Source: Antedon mediterranea (lineage: Eukaryota > Echinodermata > Crinoidea > Comatulida > Antedonidae). From it: a DNA stretch of 64,000 bases. A program made the translations under genes and the position numbers. Location of the stretch: contig NC_092676.1 in NCBI RefSeq assembly GCF_964355755.1, positions 7,980,288 through 8,044,287 of the forward strand. Reading direction: 5' to 3'. This document shows, piece after piece, positions 24,181-37,774 of this stretch. A model generated the notes under the pieces. It did not search any database. It worked only from the letters and a program-made list of their open reading frames with translations, and had not been told where the DNA came from. Positions within the stretch are counted from its first letter, which is position 1; each line of letters begins with the position of its first letter.

Positions 24181-25112
24181 TAAAATAGTTTATTATAATA
24201 ATAACAAATAAGGCATCTCATAATATACCATTGTCATGTATCATCTATGATAATCTGTCTTTTTATGAAATCTTAAATGGATTCGAACCTAAACCTGTGG
24301 GACAAAAAAGCACTAACCTACTCTACCACTACTTTCAAACGAGATATTGTATGTGAACTAGATTAAAACAACAATAATATGATTCTTTTATGACAGGTGT
24401 TATAATTGGCCAAGTGTTTATAAAAGGCTAATAGTGACTCGATACAAATTCCTTTTCACGTGAGCGAGCAAACTATATAGCATGGATTTTACGTTAACTC
24501 CACTCGATCTTCTGCACATGTTCACACAGGACAGCGTATGGTGAAAACGTAGTATTTGTCGCTAAGTGAACCTGTAAATTTAAATGCCAATCAGATACAT
24601 AGCGAATGAGGCATATCAGAGAAGGTAAACAGGTACAGTTTTACAAAAGACCACAACAACTAACTCATCCATAACTGACAATAATAGTTATCAGTTTGTT
24701 ATGGTCCAGAATTTCAAACCATTTGTTTGTATTGTTGAAATGTTACATTGAACAAAATAAAGTCTAGTTTGTCCCAAAACAATGTATGCGCATTAATATT
24801 AATAGTGAAAGGATGCTGCTGTGGTGTGTTATTTATATGGTGAAATCAACTACAGTATCTGTAAAAATATAACACAACAAAGTGTTAATCTTATTTATTA
24901 ATTTTATAGTTATCAAGCTGCTTGTAGAGTATAGTACTCTAATGTACGGCCATGAAATTAAGGAGTAAACATTGCACAGTTGATTTTTTTTCATGTAATA
25001 TAGTAAACTTTTCTTTTTGGGAAATCCCTCTTTTGGACACCACTCTTCAAGAAGACCTCCAATTAAGAGATGACTTACCAGTGAAAAGAAAAAGGGGCAA
25101 TGTTTTAACATT

Positions 25113-25190
25113 ACAGTCAATTCCTATTTAAGGGACACCCATAATCAAAAACTTTAATCCGGAAGTTGTCCCTTAATAGAGGTTTTACTG
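25113..25190. mobile_element. Palindromic MITE, family C
   Basis: The left end is ACAGTCAATTCCTATTTAAG and the right end is CCCTTAATAGAGGTTTTACT. GGGACACC and GTTGTCCC form the inner arms. Confidence 0.72.
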
Positions 25191-25629
25191 GAGTTTAGGG
25201 TGTGGATTTGAAAACATTTATTAGTAAATAGCTTGTTGCACTGAACAGAATATTTAACATTGATTATAACACATCTACCTACATAGTTATAGCCTCTATA
25301 AAATTCACAGTAATATCTATGGAATATAACACTTTCAAATGCAAATATAATCGCATCCATCATTGGTATCAATGCCTACATCTTCTTCTCTGCAAAATAT
25401 TTAGCCAGTCAAAATATGTGCATCTGTGATATGCTTGAGTTTATCGTTATATCGAATGCATTTTACAAAATATTGATCAGCATACCTGAAGTGTTGATAA
25501 GTAGGCATCAATGCAATGTAATCAATCTTATGGATGAAATGACAGGTATTACACTAGTAGACCTATTAATGTATAACATCCAAACAGTGTTTCATTTTTG
25601 TACTCCAGTTTAATAGTATCTCATGTCAG

Positions 25630-25960
25630 GCCAGCCAAATGATGTCTTTTGGTCCAGCCAAATGGTGCGTTTCTTTCCCCATTTTGGGCCAGTCCAGTGA
25701 TGTGTCAATTTGCTCCACCTCTATGGTGACTCATTTTGGTCCAGCTTAATCTTTTTTCATTTTGGTCTAGCCTGAGGAATGGTCCAACGTTTTGGTCGAG
25801 CCAAATGCTTTCCCCATTTTGGGCCAGTCCAGTAAAACGTCAATTTGCTCCAGCTCTATGGCGACTCATTTTGTTTCAGCTAAACACTATAGTGACTCAT
25901 TTTGGTTCAGCCCAATCATTTTTCATTTTTGTCTAGCCTAAGGAATAGTATATCATCGTG
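25630..25960 (+). repeat. Tandem duplication of about 130-145 bp
   Basis: Two imperfect copies share CCCCATTTTGGGCCAGTCCA, GTCAATTTGCTCCA, TCTATGG-GACTCATTTTG and TCATTTT-GTCTAGCCT. Each is itself made of shorter units with the theme CATTTTGGTCCAGCC. The 66-aa frame at 25,736-25,936 is a translation of it. Confidence 0.8.
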
Positions 25961-28900
25961 GTCCAGCTACTGTAAATGGTGTCCACCTGGTAGACAATCT
26001 ACATCACACATGCCCAATACAAAATATGGAGGTTGGTTTTACCAAATACCTAAGGTTCAACCCATGTGATATTAAATACTACATAAAACTAATTAATTAG
26101 CTTCACAGAGGGCTTAATTAGCACTTACAAATTTGAAATAATTTTTATATTTTGTATTCTAGAGTACTACTAAAGAAAGAAGCAATTTCACAATTTGTTA
26201 GAAAATATTGCATATTTCACAGAGCTTGTAAAGGCAAGTAGACCATGCCATTAATATGCATCAAATACAACATATCATTAAAGCATTATAATTATTTTAA
26301 CAGATCTGCCAATAGAGGGCACTCTTTCTCTGTCTGCAATGATGCTGGAATAATATTATGCATCCTCATAAAGTTATTTTTAAAGAGTACAATATTCCTA
26401 CTGTATAATGCTAATTTTCAGCTATAAATTTATTGATAGGCTTTCATTACGAGCTGTTAACACGCAAATTTCAAGGTTATAACATTTTATTAAAATTCAC
26501 AAGGTCGTTTAAACATTACCAAAATATAACCAATTCTTATTTATTGGTTTTTCTGTCTTATATCATGACCTCACATGTCAACTGTTGTAGCTTTTCCAAT
26601 ACAGACACCATCATTATTAAAATGTTACACTCGTATATTTCCACTGCCCGAAATGTTAAATCATCTTATAGCACGAGTTTAGAATTCTAATGAAAGTAAC
26701 GGTTCTATAATATATTATTAGTCAAGTAATGTAGGACACCCGTGAAAAATCAATGATTTGCAGAAACTTTGATATCTCCAGTAATATTTCACAATAAGTC
26801 TCCGATATCAAAACATGAATGTAACACACCGTGATAGCATATTGGAAATCCCAACTCAATATGCCGAAAAGCGTATCTGATGTCTATAATAATTAATAAT
26901 TAATACTGTATTTGTGTACTAGTGAACACAACCATAACTTTATGCCTTAAAAAATACTACATTAATATAATTTTGTCAAAACTAATTTAATTTATATGTT
27001 TGATTTCAAAACACTACTTCAACTTCAATGAGTTTTAATTTGTTTAATTATTTTTTAACGCACATTATTTTCGTTTATTATTGTAAAAACGTCATCAACA
27101 AATACAGTACAATTATTACAATATTTAGTTAAAATGTTAACCTAGGAATCACATACTGTATCATCCAGGCACTTAGAAATTATAAAATATGTTGACCTAA
27201 TAATAATATTTAGCTGCTTACGCCAACATCTGTCTGGAAAATGCGTGACCTACTTGAATTATATTTAGTCTATATTTGTAATGATCAAATCTTTTGTATT
27301 CTGGTAACGTAGTGGAAGATGTTGATAATGAGCAGACACAGGTATTGTAAATTGGATATGTTTAAGCAAAGCAACCTGCCGACATCGTTATCATTAAATG
27401 GCTAAATTGAAAAATGCGTCACTTATCATATTGTACACTGTTACTACTGTAATATCCTCGACCAGACATGCACGCATTGTGATGCAGTCAGTAGTGATTG
27501 GAGATATCAAGAAATTTTGCTGCTAATCGCAAATGTCAGACACTGCGCCGTGGAGAATATGTACTGTATATCGTACAGTATTGTTTGTCGAAGCCAGACA
27601 TAAGATCAAAAGACTTTTAGGAGTCCTTGGCAAGACGAGCTCAGTGCCTTGTTAGATTGCCTTGGTCTAGGGCTGTATGCTCCCCTTCGCCACCATAACC
27701 TAACACTTTTTTAATCAAATTATGAACTTTCTGATCTATTTTTGACAGACTATTAATTAATATGACTTCACATGGGTTTTAACTGCACTATTTAATATTA
27801 ATAATGATTAGAAAAATGAATTTTCATAGAAAAGGACCAGTAAATGATAAATGTATTCCAATAAGGAAAACCGAATACCAAAATTAACATTCAATTTGGC
27901 TAAAAAGAGGTAATCTAAATTTTGTGACATTGTATTGTATAATGATACAAGGAAATCCGTAACAATTTAATTTGAAGTGAAAGATGTAACCAGTGGTATT
28001 ACTTTTTAGATTTAAGTGGACTATTAAGTGTAAACAATCTATTATCAGGAAAATCATAAAAAAATTGTGTCATTACAATGTAAAAAGTAGAATAAGGTCA
28101 TAGCATTAATTATAGAATTTACTTTGATTTGAGGACTAAACAATGATACGCTATCAGGAAATCATAACAAAAATAATATTTGTGTAAATGTTAAAGTAGA
28201 ATAAGGTCATGGTATTAATTATGGTAAAGTAGGCTTATTAATAACGACCCCCTATGTGTCAAACAGCCATGAGCGACAACAAGCCCTGGATTACGTACAT
28301 CAAAACATGGATTTGTTTCCTAGGAAGCCATAATTCTACCAAAAAACATCACAAACAATTGCCTAAAAACGGGCGTCTTTTCCACCTCAGTAGCTTTTAT
28401 GTGGGTTCTAGGAAGGTACTGAGCATTGATGGCTTTTTACAGGTAGCTTTTTCTGATTTCCGGTAATTGGGATTCATAAAGGGCCAATTTTTAAAACAAA
28501 TTATTCATTGAGACTAGTTTGTTTGCAACATCAAAGAGATTTAGCAAGTTACTATTTATTAAATTAAAACTGGATTCTCATTCGGTGATCATTTGTGGTT
28601 TGTTGCAGAATAACGTCATTATTATCCACGAACAGTTCCAAGTAAAATGTTCACGGCAATTAAGAACGTAATAAATTCAGACCGTGATTACATTCAGACA
28701 AAATGTTATTCCGCAAAAACTGGTTTAAAAACTATTCTTAGCCATCAAGACTGAAATCGATGGGGTTTTTAAAACCGTATTTAATTTTAAGATCACTTTT
28801 TTTTTTATTGGTAAAGGTCTCTTTTCAAAAGGGAAAGAAAATTCTATTCTTTCAAATTTGTTTTTTTTCTTTTCCCAAGGAACATGCTCAACTGTCAGAT

Positions 28901-29520
28901 ATACTAGTATCAGTCAGGTAAAGAAGCAAAATACTAACAGATTTTCTGTGCTGATTTGTGGTACTAAACAATCAACAAAAGTTTTACCACATAGCAGGTA
29001 GTCTGTGGCTTGGGCTGACCTTTTGTCAGGGAAGTCAAGTGTACTGAATGGACTACACATGAAACAAATAAAAGCCCCATATACTTCCTGTTGAATGAAA
29101 TACATGACTCATCGTAAAGTTTTTAAAATCCACTTTTTTCCTTTCCAGGGTGCCTTTTATTTGTATGCCTCATTGAATATGATCATCATTTTGCAAAATA
29201 CCGGAAGATTTAATTACCTGCCGGAACAAATTAACTTTCTTTAAATAGTTTTTGGCTAATTAGTGGGACACGCACGTTAAGATCGATCCACTGCTGTCCA
29301 ACAATTCTTTAACAATGTGTTATTGTATTCCAATTCCTCTGAAATGTTGTTACTGTATTACTAACTGTTACAAATTGTTTAGTTATTATTATTAATTAAT
29401 TAATCAATACAAACTTATGAACATTCTCCATAAAAATCTTTCACACATTTGCACCAACACCGACGTAGTACACAAATTTTACCCATACGTATAATTATAG
29501 AGGTTGCCCAAACTTCCTAA
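25961..29520. other. Intronic or non-coding DNA
   Basis: No exon is supported. The frames at 26,245-26,690, 28,254-28,466 and 28,914-29,105 lack family or splice signals. No repeat boundary is clear. Confidence 0.4.
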
Positions 29521-29592
29521 AGCTCTGCAGTCTACACTATCAAACTTCATGTGACAAAAAAATGTGATGTGTACTATCAAATGTTTTACTCT
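29521..29592. mobile_element. MITE family A, short deletion copy
   Basis: The left part AGTCTACACTATCAAACTT is joined to AAAAATGTGATGTGTACTAT. Most of the centre and the right end are missing. Confidence 0.55.
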
Positions 29593-30659
29593 TCTATTGA
29601 AAGTTCTACACTTACTCTCTACTGTAAAACCAGAAAATTTTGCGCACACATTAAACTTTTCGCGAGTGATTGAAATTTGCGAAAGTTTCATGCCGCGAAT
29701 AATTTTCAGTAGGCCTACTACTGTATACAATAGCTTATGTATTAGCATCTTTAAACCATAAAGGTCGCTCATACGCGATCTTGTTACAGTATTTACTTTA
29801 TTACTTATTACTATATTTTTCAAATTCGCTAAAAAGTTTTATGTTGCAAAAATGGCCAAGTAGCCGATTCGCGAAAGATCCATGTAGCGAAACTTTTATA
29901 GTTATAGCTATACAGTACAAAATATTAATGCTTTTGTTGTACTATATAATATTTCAAACAGAACTGTAAATAATATAATGGCTGATGTTATGATTGGTTT
30001 AATTTGTTATTGCTGCGATTTATCATACCTTAGTTGGTTCAGTTCCTGTGAGCAAAGTTTCGAGCTGATTTCCGATGGCACGCTAGCTAAAATTGTGACA
30101 GGAACTCTAACTAATTTACCACTTTGTTTTGCCTTTGTTTTGAATAAAAACGGATGCAATATTCTTTCGGGTAGACTTCACTCAGAATTTTCAAGAACCT
30201 AGACATCATAGCAAAATGTGAAATAATACTACTGTAATTACTATGTGTACCTTATTCAATGTTTACAATCATAATTTAAAGAATAAGATACAGAGGTCCA
30301 TTAGTAATAGTATGTACTGTATGGGTAACTAAAGCCTAAAACTATTACTTTCACCTCCAACAAATAGCCAAAGCCAAAATTGATTTTGAGACATTATCGT
30401 GTATATAAATTTAGTAATCTATGAAGACTCTTTGAAAACCAGATGTTCTGTAAAACAATAACCTCAAATTGAATTCAGCCAAAGAGAATCCACCTTTACA
30501 AGAGAGTGAAAAAAAAACTATTATTTTAATATTATACAATGTGTACTAACACTACAGCAAGCAACTATAGCTAATTATAGGATGGATTCAAGCTAATAAA
30601 GTCTCTATTTTAACGCAACAGTCATGAAAAACAACTTTACTGTAGCTGTAACAGTAGGT

Positions 30660-30728
30660 CAGGATTGAACCCTTAACCTTGGGATTGAAAGGCAAGCATG
30701 CTACAACAACCAAGCTACAACTCCACTA
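30660..30728 (-). pseudogene. tRNA-like relic
   Basis: The minus strand reads GTGGAGTTGTAGCTTGGTTG (D-arm-like) through GGTTAAGGGTTCAATCC (T-arm or box B-like). The acceptor stem does not close well and no anticodon can be named with confidence. It is probably a tRNA pseudogene or SINE head. Confidence 0.35.
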
Positions 30729-30972
30729 GATGTTGTCAATGATAAAGCCTAAATTTACGATGAAACAATTTAATTCAGTTCATTGTAAGTAGCTTATATT
30801 ATTCATCACTGCTTAATGCATCTCTACATATCCTCCCTTGCAACCACAACCTCCCACTCCCTCCCAATCCCCAACAAAAATCCTAGAAACACTGTCGATG
30901 CATAACCACATCTTTCCCTCCCACCCACACAACAACCCTGGAAACACCATTTATTATCTTGACTTGTACAGT

Positions 30973-31460
30973 AGCTCTCTTCTCGGAGAATATCCAGGTA
31001 AGCTAGGCACGATATAAACTCTGAAAATCATGTAAAAAATTAATCAGGTTACGGTATAGACTTAAAACTGAACTAATCCAATTACCGATGCCACAGTTGC
31101 TATTGTGCATTCCTTTCTTTCAGTTAAAATTGCAAATCAATTGAATCTATTGATAGTGATGTAATCCTTACTAATGACATGTCATTTGCTTTCATCTCTT
31201 TGTCTGCTCAATCTTCCATGTTCACATGTCATGAAAATGTTGATGGGAAATCCATGCAACAGAAACCTAATTATTATCTATTTCACTTTTAAATTGATGT
31301 TAAATGTATAATTAATATTATAAGAAAAATTTAAAAATGATCTACTTAGTACAGTAATAGTCGCTAGTGTTTTTAAGCTAAAATACACAAATCTGTGGTA
31401 GTCTATCGTGCCTGGCTTACCTCGATAAACCAATATTAGCCTCTCTCTCTCCGAAGAGAG
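30973..31460. repeat. Inverted copies of a donor-like dispersed motif
   Basis: TATCCAGGTAAGCTAGGCAC (about 30,991) and its inverted form near 31,404-31,427 flank about 400 bp. Both are preceded by a CTCTTC-GGAGA block. A third copy is at 31,591 and a fourth at 10,498. Each carries a perfect CAG|GTAAGC 5' splice consensus, but nothing shows that it is used. Confidence 0.55.
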
Positions 31461-31711
31461 GAAATACATTACAGTCCTAATACATACATTAAAATATCAC
31501 ATCCCCTTTGGATAATGGTATAGTCTATACCATAGCATCCTCAAGTGGGACATAGCCACCTAACATCGTCATCATTTGTTTAATGTATTTTATCCAGGTA
31601 AGCTAGGCACGAAGTTTTTGTTGTACAGTAGTAATTGATTTTTAATTAAAAATTAACAGTTAAACGTTTGGCAATGGCATTTCGTATCTAGTTTTACAGA
31701 AAAGGTTTTAG

Positions 31712-31836
31712 AAAAAAAAAGTGGGATGTGTCCAAATATAATAGTGATATGACATCATCATGTCCATAATATGGGCACATCACATTTTGTTGTCAATGTC
31801 AGTCACATATTAAAGTTTGATAGTGTAGACTGAGAT
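31712..31836. mobile_element. MITE family A, left-truncated
   Basis: Retains GTGGGATGTGTCC, ATAGTGATATGACATCATCA, GGGCACATCACATTT and the right end AAAGTTTGATAGTGTAGACT. The left terminal repeat is lost. Confidence 0.65.
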
Positions 31837-32244
31837 TAATAGAATTATGATTCCAATAACAACAGGTGTTTTTCTTTTTTAAACACATGCTGTGCATTTA
31901 TACAAAGTTATGCATAAGGATGCATGTTGTACAGTATTTCTATGAACTTTGACCTTTAGTATGTATACACAAATTCCCATATGGTTGAATAATTACAGTA
32001 TACAGTGCAACTAATCAGCAAAGCAAAACCAAAAATAAAAATCTACTTATCAAATCAATAGCTGGGGGAATAATTTATCATAATATTATTTTCTTGAATA
32101 TTTAACTGACTATTCTGTATACTTAACTCAATGCATTTTATCTATTTTCTATCTATTGAACTTCATTGTAAAATGTCATTAAATCTTAGAGCTTAGTTCA
32201 CACTTTGTGTATTACAATTTAGTAAACAATAATACATTAACCCC

Positions 32245-32330
32245 TCCTATGGGACACACCCTATTTAGGGGACACACATATAAAATTAAGGGGACACTAC
32301 GGCCAACCCATATTCAAGGGAAATCATTAT
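32245..32330. mobile_element. MITE family C-like relic
   Basis: Repeats of GGGACACACCCTATTTAGGG and GGGGACAC, with a CGGCCAACCCATATTCAAGG end. It is a degraded element just left of the 39-bp minisatellite. Confidence 0.45.
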
Positions 32331-32517
32331 TATTACTTTGTTAGGTCCCTTTCTTTTTTAATTATTCCCTTGCTTTAAAAGCTCGTCGTACTCGATTGTG
32401 CAAGGAAAACTGAAAACACCAAGTCACCACACATTGTTCCATACCAATTGAGATCAGTCACTGAATTTTTTATCAAGTAGTAGTACAATACCATATAGAT
32501 CAAAGAACTTTATTATC

Positions 32518-34033
32518 AACACCGGTATCTTTAATGTTTGGTAGTTGCCTTTTATCAACACCGGTATCTTTAATGTTTGGTAGTTGCCTTTTATCAACAC
32601 CGGTATCTTTAATGTTTGGTAGTTGCCTTTTATCAACACTGGTATCTTTAATGTTTGGTAGTTGCCTTTTATCAACACCGGTATCTTTAATGTTTGGTAG
32701 TTGCCTTTTATCAACACCAGTATCTTTAATGTTAGTTAGTTGCCTTTTATCAACACTGGTATCTTTAATGTTTGGTAGTTGCCTTTTATCAACACCGGTA
32801 TCTTTAATGTTTGGTAGTTGCCTTTTATCAACACCAGTATCTTTAATGTTTGGTAGTTAGTTGCCTTAAATCAACACCGGTATCTTTAATGTTTGGTAGT
32901 TAGTTGCCTTAAATCAACACCGGTATCTTTAATGTTTGGTAGTTAGTTGCCTTTTATCAACACTGGTATCTTTAATGTTTGGTAGTTGCCTTTTATCAAC
33001 ACTGGTATCTTTAATGTTTGGTAGTTGCCTTTTATCAACACCGGTATCTTTAATGTTTGGTAGTTGCCTTTTATCAACACCGGTATCTTTAATGTTTGGT
33101 AGTTAGTTGCCTTAAATCAACACCGGTATCTTTAATGTTTGGTAGTTAGTTGCCTTAAATCAACACCGGTATCTTTAATGTTTGGTAGTTAGTTGCCTTT
33201 TATCAACACTGGTATCTTTAATGTTTGGTAGTTGCCATTTATCAACACCGGTATCTTTAATGTTTGGTAGTTGCCTTTTATCAACACCGGTATCTTTAAT
33301 GTTTGGTAGTTGCCTTTTATCAACACCGGTATCTTTAATGTTTGGTAGTTAGTTGCCTTTTATCAACACCGGTATCTTTAATGTTCGGTAGTTGCCTTTT
33401 ATCAACACCGGTATCTTTAATGTTTGGTAGTTGCCTTTTATCAACACCGGTATCTTTAATGTTTGGTAGTTGCCTTTTATCAACACCGGTATTTTTAATG
33501 TTTGGTAGTTGCCATTTATCAACACCGGTATCTTTAATGTTTGGTAGTTAGTTGCCTTTTATCAACACTGGTATTATTAATGTTTGGTAGTTGCCCTTTA
33601 TCAACACCGGTATCTTTAATGTTTGGTAGTTGCCTTTTATCAACACCGGTATCTTTAATGTTTGGTAGTTGCCTTTTATCAACACCGGTATCTTTAATGT
33701 TTGGTAGTTAGTTGCCTTTTATCAACACCGGTATCTTTAATGTTTGGTAGTTGCCTTTTATCAACACCGGTATCTTTAATGTTTGGTAGTTGCCTTTTAT
33801 CAACACCGGTATCTTTAATGTTTGGTAGTTAGTTGCCTTTTATCAACACCGGTATCTTTAATGTTTGGTAGTTGCCTTTTATCAACACCGGTATCTTTAA
33901 TGTTTGGTAGTTGCCTTTTATCAACACCGGTATCTTTAATGTTTGGTAGTTGCCTTTTATCAACACCGGTATCTTTAATGTTTGGTAGTTGCCTTTTATC
34001 AACACCGGTATCTTTAATGTTTGGTAGTTGCCT
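32518..34033 (+). repeat. 39/43-bp minisatellite, about 37-38 copies
   Basis: The unit is ATCAACACCGGTATCTTTAA followed by TGTTTGGTAGTTGCCTTTT (39 bp). About ten units carry an extra TAGT (GGTAGTTAGTTGCC), making 43 bp. Because 39 is divisible by three, both strands stay open over several units (MFGSCLLSTPVSL on plus, LIKGNYQTLKIPV on minus). Each 4-bp insertion breaks the frame, so these are not genes. The array is bracketed by inverted TTTTCCTTGCACA: its complement ends at about 32,397-32,410 and the other copy is near 34,033-34,046. Confidence 0.92.
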
Positions 34034-34046
34034 TTTCCTTGCACAG

Positions 34047-36161
34047 TTGGATACCCGGCTTTGTTTTTTGCTGTTTGTGACTTTTTTTTACGGTACTTTT
34101 TTATATTTATATATTTCTTGCTTTTTAAAATGAATTGTAAATATCCCAATCTTATATTTTTTCATATATTGATTGCAATAACGATGAATAAATGAATAGG
34201 TGCAGAGTTGAAATTTTAAAAACAGTTTCAGTTTGGTTCAGAACAAAATTAGTGTACTTAAACTACTGTATACTGGCCAGTGTCAATCATAATTATTATT
34301 TATGATGAAATTACAATTACATAATAGTACCATCAATATTTATTATACCTACAAAGGAATTTGTAACTAAACGGATTAAAATCATTGGATTACATCAACC
34401 TATTCTATACAGATACAGTATGATATTAATTGTTATGCAAAGCAATATATCGTTATTCCCAACATATCATTATCATCCCATAGCTGTAGGAGAAAGTGTG
34501 CAAAAAGTTCCTAGCATAGTTAGTAATATACAGGCATATTAATAGAGGCCATTAGGAGCATATTATTAGCATACAACTAGCCTCACTGGACTAACAAATC
34601 CACTACTGTAATTACATACATGATACACATATGTGCACAGAATATACTTGGCCTCCATAAATTGCCAAAACGACTTCCTTTTCAAAGACTATACTAAAGG
34701 CTACAGTTAAAAAAAAAACTACTTATCAATGATAATATAATACTGAATTTTAACATTATTTCAGCGACTAGTAGCTCTCAACAAGGCTTTAACTCTTAGC
34801 TACTGCAGACTGTCATTATGTCAGTTTTGAAGTACTGTAGTTTGTGACAGCATTTTAAAATGAATTTTCAATATATGTGACCTTTTTATAAATTATAAAT
34901 TTACATGTACTGCTGACTTACATCAGTACTCGAAAGATAGTGTATATTTTTACGAGCTATAATTTTTTAATATTAAATGTTCTGAAATTTTGAATTTTAG
35001 AAAATAGTACAAAATCATTCAGGCTGTTAATGATTTTTATGCGATATAATAATTAATAATATACAGTATATTTTTTTTTAAAGCACAGAACAGTAGTTCT
35101 AAACCACCCGGTGATATACTGAAAATGAAAAAATTTGAAATGATAAAGATGAGGAAATCTGTGAGAATGAGAAAAAGCCGCACACAACCGAGATTCGAAC
35201 CTGGAACCTTCTGCATATTATATATCTTGTTACAGTTAGTTCATTATTATTCATTAATTTTTTATTGAAAAATTAACCAGGTATGATACTAAAAAGTTGA
35301 AAATGAAACTCAATGATTAAAATAAAAAATTCTTGCAATGTTAATAACAAATTATAACAATTGACCGCCACACCTAATGCAAATGAACGAAATATATCCT
35401 CAGGAGTTCTGAGGTAATAGGATGAAGCACGATCACACACCTCAGTAATGTACGTTGTGATCACACACCTCAGTAATGTCCCTACAATGTGATCACACAC
35501 CTGAAATCACAAAGCCTGGAACCGTACTGCAGTACTTGTTGTATCACAAATTATTTGCAGATACTACATTGTTTGTCATTCAGATCTTTGGTATAGGCAG
35601 GCCTACTGTAGTGTATACATCAAGTCACTTTAATTCACACTAGTACTAATACTTGGCCTATTTGTTGATAAAAATTAACAACATTTCCAAGTAGGAAATG
35701 AATTCAACTTGACCCCTAAACCTATTAGCATAATGACCTTGAGGGCCTAAATTTCTACACACACCATTGATCTATGCACTTGTTTTATCATCTCAGATAG
35801 TTGCAGACAATGTTAGTTCATTTTATTGGTTCATAAATTTAATCGACGCTATTGATTGCAGAAATCATTATAAAGCACATACAATTTATTTAGATAGCTC
35901 CATCCTTATTCTGTCAAGTGTCATACAGTAATTACAATGCAGTATAACAAGCTGGATTTCCTTAGTGGATTCATACAGTAGATGTTATCTTATCATTAGA
36001 CCTCAAAAGATTTGTTTCCCATTAAAATTTCATCAAAGAAAACAAAAAAGGTTGGTTTATACATTTTTTTAATAACACCTTCTTTAAATATCCCCTGCCT
36101 TCTTTAAACACTTCCTTGACCATACTCATTAAAATATCCCCTTCTCCCTACCTCCTTAAAC
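34047..36161. other. Intronic or non-coding DNA
   Basis: No exon is recognised. Three tandem copies of about 28 bp (GATCACACACCTCAGTAATG) lie at about 35,430-35,505. A tRNA T-arm-like GAGATTCGAACCTGGAACC sits near 35,190. Confidence 0.45.
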
Positions 36162-36340
36162 CTCTATCTGCACTTATCAAACTAGTGACAAAAGTGTGAT
36201 GGGCTCAAATATGGTAGTGATATGGCCAAATATGGTAGTGATATAGCTAAATATGGTAGTGATATGACATCATCACATCCATATATAGGGCATGCACATC
36301 ACATTTTTGTCACATAAAGTTTGATAGTGTAGACAGAGCT
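36162..36340. mobile_element. Palindromic MITE, family A
   Basis: The left end TATCTGCACTTATCAAACTA and right end AAGTTTGATAGTGTAGACAG enclose three copies of AAATATGGTAGTGATATGRC. One internal unit has been triplicated relative to the other copies. Confidence 0.78.
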
Positions 36341-37137
36341 TAACACTCACCCTACCCTAAATTAAAGTAATTTTATGTAATACTTCAATGTATAGACAAA
36401 TACATGTCATTTTAACTGTTTTATTGGTGTTGTACACATTGTAGATAGTGCTAAAAGGGGTTGTCATCTGTGGATCTGTCAGCTAAAGGTCGGGAGACAA
36501 CAGAAGACGATGTTGGTCTATTCAAACATTGAGGGGAAAAAAGGTGTTAAAAGCATACAACTATTAGTATTACACAGACTAAAATTGTTTTCATGCATTT
36601 GGAAGGCAAGGTTGGGGTATCATATGAGGATGTTATTGACTGTATAATGTTCAATAATAATAGTACCTTATCTTTTGTTTGCTTATCAGCTTTGTGTAAG
36701 TAAGTACTTACTGACATTATGGTATGTTGACTTTACTGTCTGTCACCAAAATGTCTACATTTTTACTTCTTCATTACTTATTTCAGATGAATTTTCGGAC
36801 CTACTGAATGCAGTCAACATCTGACATGGTATATTGATTAAGAAAGTCAAACTCATAATGCATGGCGTTTTTACGGTTAAAATTTAAGCATAGGGATTTA
36901 GTTTAACAAACAGATCACAATGCACAAAGGTCAGTAAAAGTGTTCTTTTGATTTCATCAACTTACTATAGCGGGATTTTCAACATCGGGCTACTTAAATT
37001 TAGACATGGAACATTGAAATTGAAGAGTAACCACTGCAAAAATATGTCATGATGGGGTGGGGGTTGGGGAGTTAGGCCTGGGCCTTAGCTGGATCTGTCA
37101 TTAAAAAAGAAAAATTTTGATTTTCCTTTTGTGAGTG

Positions 37138-37385
37138 AATTGATTATAGGCCTAGCCTAGGCTAGGTCTAGGCCTAGGCCTATATGCACGTTCAATTTAT
37201 TTATTCATATTATAATGAAGACTAATATAGGCTAGCATCCTGCATAGATAGTCCTATCTTAGGCCCTAGCAATGCTTATGTTGAAGAAAAAATCTAAAAT
37301 TAAGTAACCAAATGTAACGTTCCAGTGCCGCAAATGAAATACGACATCTTGGCTATTAGGCTAGGCCTAGGCCTAGGCCTAGCAA
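37138..37385. repeat. AGGCCTAG-rich simple DNA
   Basis: Two clusters (37,148-37,182 and 37,362-37,383) of the self-complementary word AGGCCTAG/CTAGGCCT in tandem. The same motif dominates 61.1-61.5 kb. Confidence 0.75.
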
Positions 37386-37541
37386 CAAAGTTCTATCGTC
37401 TGTCAATTTGGATACAGGTTGGTCAATCACAGATTGTATATTCCGTACCGGCCAGAATCGCTCTTTTAAAGACAAAATGACATAATCAATCACTCGAGTT
37501 CACATTATTAAATATATAAACAAACATCACACAAGATTTAC

Positions 37542-37590
37542 CTTCATTTTGGCTCTCAATTTCCACAGTACTACCAGTAGTTTCCGCCAT
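37542..37590 (-). CDS. First coding exon of the unrecognised minus-strand gene
   Basis: The start codon is at 37,590, in a good context (AACAACATGG). It encodes MAETTGSTVEIESQNE and then splits a codon at GAAG|GTAAATC. It ends in phase 1, matching the acidic exon at 10,409, where the joined codon is glycine. That implies an intron of up to 27 kb, or further exons not seen. The peptide composition (Glu, Thr, Ser) resembles the acidic exon. No signal peptide is present. Confidence 0.6.
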
Positions 37591-37774
37591 GTTGTTCAAT
37601 ATATTTTCATGAGCGCCAGCTAGCTAACGAGTTACCAAGTCAAGTATTATACTCTCTCCAGGCAAGTAAAATGTGTGGTGGGCCTAGCATGTGAAAACCA
37701 AATCATGGAAAAAATGTGAAAGCCGGTTACTATAGAGGGCGACATTATAGTTTTGTTGGGTGTCAAAAAAAATT

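Noticed and set aside
32454-34149. Open frames of 69-108 codons on both strands with 13-residue repeats
   Set aside because: The 39-bp unit is divisible by three, so both strands stay open by design; the 4-bp insertions break every long reading and there is no start context or splice support.
35165-35215. tRNA gene around GAGATTCGAACCTGG
   Set aside because: Only a T-arm-like segment; no acceptor stem pairing or D arm.
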